Source: Bilabrum cf. latius
Lineage: Eukaryota; Bigyra: Bicosoecida; Bigyra; Bicosoecida
DNA: 64,000 nt
Assembly (NCBI GenBank): GCA_965178125.1
Contig: CBCXTV010000004.1
Location: 37,027 to 101,026, forward strand
Direction: 5' to 3'
In this document: piece after piece, positions 48,660 through 58,795 of the stretch
Numbering within the stretch: the stretch's first letter is position 1
Layout of the letters: the number at the start of each line of letters is the position of its first letter
Position numbers and translations under genes: made by a program
Notes under the pieces: model-generated
The model's database searches: none
The model's input: only the letters and a program-made list of their open reading frames with translations
What the model was told of the DNA's origin: nothing

Positions 48660-49287
48660 GTCGCTCCCTAACGTCTTCAGTGGCAGGTTCGGAAAAGACA
48701 CCTCCGTAGGCACGCGACAAGTCCCGGTGAAGCGGGCTCGCACCGCGCTGGGCGGGAGATCGTGAGCGCTTAGAGGACCGGAGCTCTCGGGCGGGTGCGT
48801 GTCTCGACAAACTCCCTCTTGACCACGGGCGGGGAACGTGTAGGGCGGAAGCTAAAGACACCGTAAGTAGCGGAGGGCTAACATTCCGTCCTTCGGTGAG
48901 AGCCAAAAGTTCGAGTCTGCGAGAGACTATTATACGAAGTTCTCCCCTCCTCATACGTGCGCATAGCCTCCTCACGCGGTAGCGCGAGCGCGGGACCCGG
49001 ACCTGTCCCTGATGGGCGTGAATCTGAACCCGGCGTACTCTCCTAGTCTGTCACTTCCACGACCTTGTTGTCGCGGAACCACTTGCACGGAGAGGAACCT
49101 GTCGTTCAAGCGGGTGCAGCCGGACGCGCAGGTGTAGTGCATCGCCTTGCATATGTGCACGGCCAAGTAGATGCCGGAACCGTAGAGGTATCACACTTCC
49201 CGCGGAGCTTGGGTGGGTCTTTCGCTGCTGTCGTCTGCTCCAGAAGGTTTGCGCCAAAAACCGGAAAACTTCTAAGACAGAGGTGGG
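48660..49287. other. Non-coding stretch after the module, Q3 copy
   Basis: Corresponds to 8556-9183; no gene recognised. Confidence 0.4.
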
Positions 49288-49833
49288 ATGCCAGGAGCTC
49301 ACGGTCCTGCCGGATTGGGGAGGTCCATGCCCACGCGAGCCGGGTACGCGTCCGAATCCCACGCGAGCCGTTCCCCACGGCGCACCGATAAGTGTCGGGA
49401 CGCCGAGAGCAGGCACGCTGACGGCGCCAAGGACGCTCGTGGTCCGGCACGTGAGGAGCCTCTTGCGAAGCGCCGCGTCTCTGTTGAACACACAAATGAC
49501 TCTGAGCTCCACCGTAACGTAACGTGCCATCACCACTCTCGATCTCGGAAAGGGCGGGAGTGCGCTCTTGCATTCGGAATGGGCGGGGATAGAGCCAGTC
49601 CAGCATGTGTGGGCGTGAAGCCGGAGGAGTTGCTCTTCCTGGGAGCATGTGCGAGATTCCTTCTCCGCGGATCCTCTTTCGGCTTCGGCAGTCAGCAGCG
49701 CACTCTGTGGGAACGGCATTCTCCGTCGCCAACGCCGTGCATGAGAGCGCCTGCCGACAAAGTTTACGCCAAAAACCGCAAAACATGTGGGACAGAGGTG
49801 GGATGCCTGGGGCTCGCGGTTATGACACATTAG
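49288..49833 (+). CDS. Possible chimeric ORF (181 aa), Q3 copy
   Basis: As at 9184-9729. Confidence 0.3.
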   Translation: MPGAHGPAGLGRSMPTRAGYASESHASRSPRRTDKCRDAESRHADGAKDARGPAREEPLAKRRVSVEHTNDSELHRNVTCHHHSRSRKGRECALAFGMGGDRASPACVGVKPEELLFLGACARFLLRGSSFGFGSQQRTLWERHSPSPTPCMRAPADKVYAKNRKTCGTEVGCLGLAVMTH

Positions 49834-51704
49834 GAAGGTCCATGCCCATGTCACCGCCACCATGGCGACACGCGCCCAGACCTTGGAGGGTTTTTCAGTG
49901 GTGTCGCCTGCCGGGGAGGGTTTACGCGGAAAACCGGAGAACTTGTGCGTTTCGCGTTCCCGAAGCCCGCCATTACTCCGGGAGGGAGCCTGCCAACGAG
50001 GTGGTGCTTGGCGAAATGTGGTGGGTGGCGAAGATGTGGTACTTCGCCGTGCCTTTCTCTATGACGGCCAAGCGTGCACTCGCCATCGCGCTCGGACGCC
50101 ACAGGAAGAGATCCCAGCACGCAGCTCCGCCGCCTCATCCAGGAGTAAGGCGAAGTCGAATCGTGAATAGCGCTTCGCACCTTCACAGAGCCGAGGATCA
50201 CAGATAGGCCCCGCCTCACAGAACCCAGCGCCATAGGGCAGAGCGTGAAGTACCTGGCCGCTTGGCTTGGCCGGACCCCCGCCCGCCCTCCGCCGGCAGC
50301 TCCTCCCGTCCGTCCCTATGGAGGCAGATCCGCGTACCCATGCTGCGGCGGGATCCTGACACAATCCGTTCCTCTTAGTGTGTGGCCGTGGGGCATGAGT
50401 AGAGCAGCATCGGGCCCTCACCAGCCGTGGAACGGAAGCAGCTCTCCGTGCGGCAGCTGTGCGATGCACAGACCTTTTCCCAAAGATACGGATCCATTTT
50501 GCCGTCTTCCCGCGCATACTGCATCGCTCTGCAAAACTGCATTGCGCAGTGGATCCCGGAGCGTCGACTGCCAATAGCAGGCGGCCTCGCAAGGCCTTCA
50601 TGGACGCAGGATTTGGGCTTCTTCATCGTAAATTTGGGGTCTGCTCAGCGCGCGAAAATTCCAACGCTTCAAAATGGATCCGGACGTCGCGAGAAGGGAA
50701 CTCGTTGCTTGCTCACCTGTGCGGAGGGGTTGGATGCCCGATGTGCAAAAGAGAGGATATTGTCCGTCGGCGTTCTCTCTTCACCTTGTGCGGAAGGGTT
50801 GGGTGCCTGATTTCAGACAGAGAAGGTCTCGTCCGTCGGGAGCGCTTAGGAATACTTCCGGATGGGGCGTCCAGACGCGGTCCAGGACCTCCAGCTCGTC
50901 GGGGTCAATGTCGCCCGCGCCGTCCGTGCCTTTGACGCCCTCTGGATCGATGATGCCCACGATCTTTGTCATCTCGGACGACACACGTCCCAGCTGCTCT
51001 TTGGTAGTGCATTACCTCATTGACCCCGAAGCGTTGAATATTTAATGAAGACCCTTCGGAAGCTGACGAAGTTTGTCAGCTTGTCGGAGCGCAGCCTGGG
51101 TCCTTGTCAACAAACATGGAGGGTTTCGGGGGCGGATTTCCAGCGTTCCGCCTTGATTTCGAGTGCACCTCGAGGTCGGGATCGAAGCGGGGCGGGCGGT
51201 TCGTCATCCTCTGTGATACGCTTAGGAGGCGCCGACTTGATGCCCACCTTGTCCCCCAATCACTCCAGACGTAACTGGGGAACTCTTCCCGTCGTGGGCC
51301 GGGTACGCCTCCGAATCCCACGCGAGCCGTTCCCCACGGCGCACCGATAAGCGCCGCTGCAAGCGTACCAAGAGGGGCGTACCAAGAGGTGCTTCCTTCG
51401 CTCGGCAGTGTGGCACTTCAAGCAGTAGAATGTGCCACTCCCAGCACGTAGGTGGAGTTTGCGAGCTGCCGGCCGACATGCTCGTGTGGTGACCTCCGGC
51501 GCACCGATAAGTGCCGCTGCAAGCGCACCAATACTACTTCGCTTGGGAGCGTGGCACTTTAAGCAATGCAGTGCGCCGGTTTTCGTGCACGCCCAGTCGC
51601 GCGGACGCCGCAGGTGGCTTGGCCGTAGGATAGAATTAGTGGCGGGTCGGTTTTGCATGTCTTCCCTCTCCTCTTGATATGGTACAGAAAGGCAAGAGCC
51701 TGAC
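49391..51704. other. Patchwork region I, Q3 copy
   Basis: As at 9287-11600: S coiled-coil gene fragment at 50107-50254, Rep fragment at 50672-50708, palindrome half-arm at 51446-51494. Confidence 0.6.
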
Positions 51705-51807
51705 GATGCAGACGGAACTCCTGGATTTCACCGCCACATTCCTAGTCAAGACAGCCCTCGACTAAACAGACGCCGAGTTATCTTGAGCAGCATCCCACGA
51801 CGCAGTG

Positions 51808-52224
51808 ATGTGGACGGCAAGGGTGATGCCATGCTTTCCGGGCCTCCCATGTGACCGCTTTTTGCGTACCGAAACACTTTCCGAGGTCGACGCCCCGGCG
51901 GAGCACGCCGGCGCGGCGGCAAGCGTCGATGTTGCGGGCGGCCCAGCCATGAGGTACATGATCAAGTACGCGGAAAGCACGCAGAGCGTCGTCAATCCGT
52001 TCGTGAGCCGCGAGTTCCAAAAGGTCTTCGAGCACATCCCCCCGGAAAGCACGCAGAGCATCGTCAATCCGTTCGTGAGCCGCGAGTTCCAAAAGGTCTT
52101 CGAGCACATCCCCCCGGAAAGCACGCAGAGCATCGTCAATCCGTTCGTGAGCCGCGAGTTCCAAAAGGTCTTCGAGCACATCCCCCGGATGATGTCGAGC
52201 ATGCGGACGCCCTGCTCCGGATGA
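51808..52224 (+). CDS. Chimeric ORF ZnB + triplicated GT piece, Q3 copy
   Basis: As at 11704-12120; 72-bp units at 51973-52188. Confidence 0.4.
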   Translation: MWTARVMPCFPGLPCDRFLRTETLSEVDAPAEHAGAAASVDVAGGPAMRYMIKYAESTQSVVNPFVSREFQKVFEHIPPESTQSIVNPFVSREFQKVFEHIPPESTQSIVNPFVSREFQKVFEHIPRMMSSMRTPCSG

Positions 52225-52242
52225 TGTCGGCCATGCGGACGC

Positions 52243-52422
52243 TCTTCCCAGACCTTGCGCGGCAGCGGGACGAAAATGGAGCTCTCCCTGCACCGCAAGC
52301 ACGCCGGAAACCTGGTGCACTTCCACGTATGCATGACGGACTCCGAGAGGTCGCATCGTTGTCGCGTGGCGGAGGATTTCATTTGGGCCGGCAGCAGGCC
52401 GAATGTCGTGTACGGCTTTTAG
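52243..52422 (+). pseudogene. Rep fragments with HUH motif II, Q3 copy
   Basis: As at 12139-12318; 48-aa open frame from 52276. Confidence 0.7.
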
Positions 52423-52693
52423 GTACCGAACCCGAGCTCCCGGCAGCAGCGCAGGCGGCATGCTTGGGGCGGCACGTGGATCTTCGACGACGCCATTACG
52501 CTCAGCGATTGCGGGTCGAGGGTGCAGATCGACGCGCCGCAGTCGAAGCTCTTGGCGATGGTCGTGCCCCGGAAGTCGGGCCAGTGGATTCCTCATAGGC
52601 TGCGCTCGCGTACGATCTGGTATTTGGGTGGGGAGCAGTCGGCCGTGATCACCAACCTCAAGTGCCAGGCCTGCAGTCGGGTCAAGCAGGCGG
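52421..52693 (+). pseudogene. ZnC fragment, Q3 copy
   Basis: As at 12317-12589. Confidence 0.8.
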
Positions 52694-53681
52694 GAACGGC
52701 ATTCTCCGAGTCTCTTTGCCGATGATGTCTGAGGAGAAACCGTCCGAGAGCATTGCTGTTTCCTTGGGAGACGGCCGCAATCTTCGTGGGCGTCAAGGCG
52801 CCGGTAATATGGGAAACGAGGGCGGCATGTTGGCGCGCGAGGTCGACGCCCCGGCGGAGCACGCCGGCGCGGCGGCAAGCGTCGATGTTCAGGCGGCCCC
52901 CACATCGAGAGCGGCGGCGCGGAGGCGGCGTCCACGGGGATGCTCGGAGAGGAGAGCGGCAAGGCAGCGCCGAAGGAGGACGCCGAAGACGACGGCGGCA
53001 AGAAGACGGAGGAGGAGGATGCTCGCGACGTATGGTCAGACGCAGCCGCTTGGAAGGCGGGTGGCGGCGTGGCAGACGGGAAGGATGTCGGAACCTGGGG
53101 TTCATGGAAGACGCCTGCGAAGTCGTCATGGGGGGAGCCGTACGTGCCGTGGCAGGTCGCGCCGGAGCCGGCGGAGGAGGCGACATGGACTTGCAACGCG
53201 TGCCAGGGCCTAAGCCCCGGTCAGAGTACTTCAAGAAGTGGAAGGACTGGATCCAACCAGTTTGCCGGGTGTGTTGCGACAAGTTCGACAACGCGACGCC
53301 GTGGTGGGTGAGGTGCAAGAATTGCAAAAACGAGTTTCCGGCGTACCGATTTCCCCAGATCCGCCGGAAGAGGGAGAACCTGCGCTACTTCTTCCCTGAG
53401 GACTGGTGCGCGAAGTGCCTGGTTGCGCGTGGCTGGAGTCTCCATGATGTCCGTTCCTCTGCGGGTGAAGCGAAGCGTTGGGTGCCAAAAGCTTGCGCGA
53501 ATACCGCTGACGGCGACAACGACGCTCGTGCTCCCGCGCGCGACGAGCCTTCTGCAGGGGACGCCGCCTCGTGCAGCAACGCCGTGCGTCAGAGTCCTTC
53601 GCGTGACGAGGCCTTGGACGATATCAACCGGGCCATGGAGCTTCTCCGGAATGCGGAGAAATTCATCTCCGCGATGCCATC
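52694..53681 (+). pseudogene. Degenerate ZnB, Q3 copy
   Basis: As at 12590-13577, with the same frameshifts. Confidence 0.8.
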
Positions 53682-53886
53682 GTGCACGCAGTGTGCGGTG
53701 GAGGACCAGTTGATGCAGGGCAACTTCCCGGACGGCTACTGTTTCCGGATCCGCGCCACACTCGAGTTTTGGCATCAAGATCGTGTCGCGGCCAGGCTGT
53801 ACGACGGCGGCAAGAAGACGGAGAAGGAGGATGCTCACGGTATCGCCCTGATCATCTGCACGACTTCGTGGGGCTCCATGACGTAA
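53185..53886 (+). CDS. Chimeric ORF ZnB + ZnC + ZnB + Rep motif C, Q3 copy
   Basis: As at 13081-13782; 233-aa frame still open. Confidence 0.4.
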   Translation: MDLQRVPGPKPRSEYFKKWKDWIQPVCRVCCDKFDNATPWWVRCKNCKNEFPAYRFPQIRRKRENLRYFFPEDWCAKCLVARGWSLHDVRSSAGEAKRWVPKACANTADGDNDARAPARDEPSAGDAASCSNAVRQSPSRDEALDDINRAMELLRNAEKFISAMPSCTQCAVEDQLMQGNFPDGYCFRIRATLEFWHQDRVAARLYDGGKKTEKEDAHGIALIICTTSWGSMT

Positions 53887-54248
53887 CGGCGAGCGAGAAC
53901 ATTGACTGGTGGCGTGGCTGGAGGATCTCGGGAACACACGGCGGGCGAGCCGTTTTTCAAAAGGAGCACGGGTCCTTCGGGACGCCATTTCACTTACGGC
54001 GGGCGAGCCGTTTTCCGAATGGTGCGGGGGTCCTACTGATGCACACGGCGATCGCTGGTTCACTCACGGCGGGCGAGCCGTTTTCCGAATGGTGCGGAGT
54101 CCTCCAGATGACCACGGTGATGGGTGGCAGCATGTCATAGGCGCGCCGTCGGAAGCTTCCCCTTCGAGTGCTGCCTAAAACTGAGAAACGTGGAGATCCT
54201 AGCATCGTATGGAGGCACGAGGTAACACCAGTGGGGTCCGTTCTCCGC
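53887..54248. repeat. Thrice-repeated motif stretch, Q3 copy
   Basis: Repeats at 53939, 53997 and 54077. Confidence 0.6.
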
Positions 54249-54554
54249 TTCAATTCCTGTCCCAAATCCGATTCCCATTTCGAGACCGAAAAAGGTGACC
54301 CGGAAAACGACGGTACTTATTTCTGAACCGTTTTCCGGACGCTTTCCGGGCCTCCCATGTGACCGCTTTTTGCGTACCGAAACACGTTCCGCGCGTGAGG
54401 AGCAGATGCGGATCTCCGCGGGGTCCTATTTGTGTCTTTTTTCGGGGGACGAAATCGGGCGCACTTCTCGTGCCGATTTGTGGTCGTCTCTGAAACCGGC
54501 TGCGAGTCGGGAAAGGTGCCCGAGATGCTCGTGTCCTTGGCTTCGTATTTCTCC
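54249..54554 (+). repeat. Relic Q-Q junction, Q3 copy
   Basis: As in Q2, without the 111-bp duplication. Confidence 0.8.
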
Positions 54555-54620
54555 GCATATTCTTCAAACGCGGGCGGCAGTGGCTCCTGCGCGGGAGCTT
54601 CCCGAGTGGGTCCGTCGTGC

Positions 54621-54815
54621 AGTGCGCTGGGTAGGTCCGCAGGTCAAGGAGGCGTTCGCAGTTATAGACGTAGGTGGAGTTTGCGAGCTGCCGGCCGACA
54701 TGCACATGTGGTGACCGGAGGTCACCACATGAGCATGTCGGCCGGCAGCTCGCAAACTCCACCTACGTCTATAACTGCGAACGCCTCCTTGACCTGCGGA
54801 CCTACCCAGCGCACT
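54621..54815. repeat. Palindrome, 96-bp arms, Q3 copy
   Basis: Left arm 54621-54716, spacer 54717-54719, right arm 54720-54815, followed by the diverged GT fragment to about 54876. Confidence 0.95.
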
Positions 54816-54916
54816 GAGCAGACAACGCATTTGTGGTCCCCCTCCACGTCGGCATGGGCTTGAAGTGGTACCTCAGGAGGATTTCACTTGCGCCGGCCCC
54901 CCAGGATTTCGCCAAA
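54816..54916 (+). pseudogene. Diverged GT gene fragment, Q3 copy
   Basis: Same as 28770-28870, with the TGA in place of the Trp codon. Confidence 0.75.
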
Positions 54917-54917
54917 A

Positions 54918-55832
54918 ATGGCCGATCCGCACAAGGAATTTAAGTTGCGGCGACACAGCTCGGACCCCGGCTTTTTTTTTGGCTGTTTCGGGGCCCCAAG
55001 AGGGCTCCCGGCCCCAAAAAGGGCAAAACGCGAGGTTGTGGTGGAAAAAATGGGCCCCAAGGAGCCCCCAAACGACGCAAAACGCCACGTTGTGGTGGAT
55101 TTTAGAGCCCCTAAATCGCCCAAAAAAGACGCAAAACGCCACGTGGTGGTGGATTTTAGAGCCCCTAAATCGCCAAAAAAGACGCAAAACGCCACGTTGT
55201 AGTGGATTTTAGAGCCCCTAAATCGCCCAAAAAAGACGCAAAACGCCACGTTGTGGTGTTTTTTTTGAGCGTTTTCGGGGGGCTCGGAAGGGGACCCCCC
55301 CAGGATTTGGCCAAAAATGGCCGATCCACACAAGGACTTTAAGTTGCGGCGACACAGTTCGGGCCCCGGTTTGTTTTTGCGGTTTGGGGGCCCCGAGAGG
55401 GCTCCCGGCCCCAAAAAGGGCAAAACGCGAGGTTGTGGTGGAAAAAATGGGCCCCAGGCAGCCCCCAAACGACGCAAAACGCCACGTTGTGGTGGATTTT
55501 AGAGCCCCTAAATCGCCCAAAAAAGACGCAAAACGCCACGTTGTGGTGGATTTTAGAGCCCCTAAATCGCCCCAAAGAGACGCAAAACGCCACGTTGTAG
55601 TGGATTTTAGAGCCCCTAAACCGCCCTAAAAAGACGCAAAACGCCACGTTGTGGTGTTTTTTTTGAGCGTTTTGGGGGGGCCCGGAAGGGGACCCCCCCA
55701 GGATTTGGCCAAAAATGGCCGATCCACACAAGGAATTTAAGTTGCGGCGACACAGTTCGGGCCCCGGGGTTTGTTTTGCTGTTTGGGGGCCCCAAGAGGG
55801 CTCCCGGGAGGCCCTAGAGTGGCCCTTCTCCG
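54918..55832 (+). repeat. 398-bp/54-bp repeat array, Q3 copy
   Basis: Units start at 54918, 55316 and 55714. Confidence 0.9.
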
Positions 55833-55904
55833 CTTCAATTCCTGTCCCAAATCCGATTCCCATTTCGAGACCGAAAAAGGTGACCCGGAAAACGACGGTA
55901 CTCT

Positions 55905-58795
55905 CCGTCACTCCATCTGGCGGCGAAAATTGCCTCAGTTTCCGGTCCCCGATTCCGGGCCCAGGGACCCCCGAAATTCCCGATTCCGCGCAGTGCCGAA
56001 AGCTCGACATAAACCACAAACACGACACACAACACAACACGATAGCGCCTCCCCACGCGCGGGATTGGGTCCTTCCGCTCGCTGCATGTGAGCTGCAGTG
56101 TGTTCTTGCCGGGAATGTCACTGGAAGTCGCGCTGCAGTCTGCTCAGGGCGCCTTATGACCATGAAGGCGTCTCAGCACCCGCGACGGCAAGAGGGGGCA
56201 CGCACGACGTTGCGAAGCACCCGCCCTGGGTGAAGAAACTGCGTATCCACAGGAGTCACGTTCAGGTGCGCGAGAATTGGAAAGGCGGGGTAACTGGTGC
56301 AGAGGAGCTTGTTCGCAGCGCGGCTTCCACCAGCGCCGCTGACGGTAAGATGCATCGGTCTCGGTACATGAGTCGGCACGGTGTTGCGTGATTGACTTCA
56401 CGATGCGGGAGTGTGCAGCCTTCCGCAGCGGGAGAATTGTATCTCCCCACGACCGCCGAAAAAAAAAAGGCTATGCTGGACTCGTTCCAGGGAAGGCTAT
56501 GCGATGAGTATCTCTAGGCGCTTTCCGGAAGACCCACCCACTACACGCTGGTCAGCCCTCCCAAGCGGGAGTGAACCGCGGAGCCGCGGGCCCGTGAGCG
56601 CTGCTGCTACGATCATTTCTGCCCGTTTGACTCTCGCCCACTCTTGCCGTGACCAAAGACGCGCAGATCCTTATGACGCATGACACCTCGTCGAGGTGTC
56701 GGGACTGCCTCACACTCCCGTTACGGAGACCCACAGCACTGCGACAACGAAATCGGTCACGAAGAGAGCAAGAGGCCGCGCACCTGAGCATCACAAAAAC
56801 CCCGACAGACATAAACAACACCGTACCGTGAAGTCCCTGCGACGAGGGGATGCTAAGCGGCTCCCACGGCGGCTCCTCTGCGGGAGAAGCTGCCGCAGAC
56901 CTCGAGATGGGATGCACATGATTGCGAAGATTGCGGAACTCGTCCGAAGCCGGTCGCACGAGGGTCACAGCGAATGGAGGCATATCTATGAAATAGAGTC
57001 TGCGTGCAAAGCAGCATTCCAAACGATCGTCCGCATTCTTCCGAGCAAATCCTTGGGAGCACACATCCTGCGGACGACATCTCTTTTCTGTCCACCCCAG
57101 CGTACTCCCCGCACACACTTCTCGCGAATGATTGAGAATTCTGTGCGGCACATGTAATATCAGGCTACCATGATACGCGGAATGGCGTGCTATTGCTCGC
57201 ACGTTCGTGCGCCCCCTTCCGAATGCGCTTATCACATCACTATGTTCGTCGGCAACCGTATACATCGTAGGGGTCTTCCCTCCGACACCAAGCGTACACG
57301 ACTGGCAGTAATAGCGCAGCGTAGATGTTTCGGGCGTCGCCCAGGACAAGTGTCGACGCCCGGTTCGTCACGATCACTACGTGTGCACTTCATTCACCGC
57401 CCTCCAGCCGCTAGACTTCTTTTGGAACGCGACATCCTACGACGCGCTATGACACGTAGCCGTAAACCGCAGACGGCCTCGCGTTCACTGCTTGCAGCGC
57501 AAGAGCGTGAACGAGAACCGCCCGCGTGGCACACCTTCGCAGGCGCGGAAGACAAAAAGTTCCTTCTAAGCTTGTATTCGGGTCCGAAAGCCAAATTCCA
57601 CTTCGGGGTCGAGAAGGGCGACCCGGGAAATCACCGTACGCTCTGTGAATCCATTTCCCGGGGAAAGTCCCCGAGTTCCCGCTACCCGGTCCCAGGCCCA
57701 GCGACCCAGGAAAGTTCCCGTCCCCCCGCATGCGGAAACCTCCCACGAAGCACGCCCACCTCACGCTTCACACGCAAAAGTCCAGGAGTCAAATCCATTC
57801 CGGACCCAGCAGTTCACCCCCCGTGACGATTGGGAAAGGCTCTTGCACACACCTTCTCGTCCGAGCAGTCTATGGAGCACACGCCTGTCTTCGTTGCCTT
57901 TTCCGGCCAAAAATGCAGGGAGTTCGAAGGGGAAGTAGCAAACGCGGAAGACCGCTTTCGAAACGCAGGTGCTCAGGGAAAAACAACCAGAGCGTCCCTG
58001 ATCCTCGGCAGAGCCGTCCAGGAGGGACGGGCACGGACGGGCATCGCAGATCTTGCAGCGCCACCATTCGCCGGGATGGGCGACCGGACGAGGGCGACCA
58101 CAAGTACGTAGCGTGCGACGTCCGTCAGTCGCCATGTTGCGCTCATTCGCTTTCGCGGCACGACTTCCAGGGCCGGCCTTACTCACTCCTCGGAGTCCGC
58201 GTGTGGATTCTCCCCTGCGCACGATCTGCCGCTCTAGATGCTACACAAAGATCCCGCTCGGATGACCCCCTCTGTGCATTCTGCAAGATTTTACGCGCCT
58301 CCATTCAATGCGCGAAGCATGCACCGCAGCAGTCTGAGTCCGGTGACCACCTTCAATAGCGTGGGACAAATTCCGTCCGCGATGTGCATTCGGGCATGCT
58401 CCCCTTTCCGAGTCTCTGTGACCCGTAGTGCGTCCGCGGCCAACGACTCAGGACTCCACGATGGTACGCACGAGTTGCATTCCTTGCACGAAGCGTGCGG
58501 AGAGAAAGCGATGCTCAGACATCGAGGCGCTTGGAGGGTCTGCACACGACATGCTTCGAGAGGCCATGCAAACATGCGAAACCAGAACTGAGGTTCCTCA
58601 TCGTTCCTGCTGTCGAGCGCTCAATTGGGGCATCGGATCAGGACGAAGCTCGCGAAGAGAGGACGCGGGTGTCCCCATCCAAAAATCCGCCGCCTTCAAG
58701 GCTCATGTTCCCGGATCCTGCATTCGCGAGTTTCGGGAGCAGAAGTGCAAGATCGCCGCTGGACACACAGCGCATGCCATTTCCCGTCTCTGGAG
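55905..58795. other. S 5' region, second copy, no recognisable gene
   Basis: Same content as 29859-32749, including the degenerate junction repeat at about 57586-57726 and the hairpin at 56682-56700. Confidence 0.5.

Larger units (their letters stand above)
41846..55904 (+). mobile_element. Segment Q, copy 3
   Basis: Single Q between two S segments. Offset +26046 from Q2 throughout. It shares with Q2 the shorter G-run and the undeleted palindrome flank, and with Q1 the transposase Met512, so the copies form a mixed pattern. Confidence 0.9.
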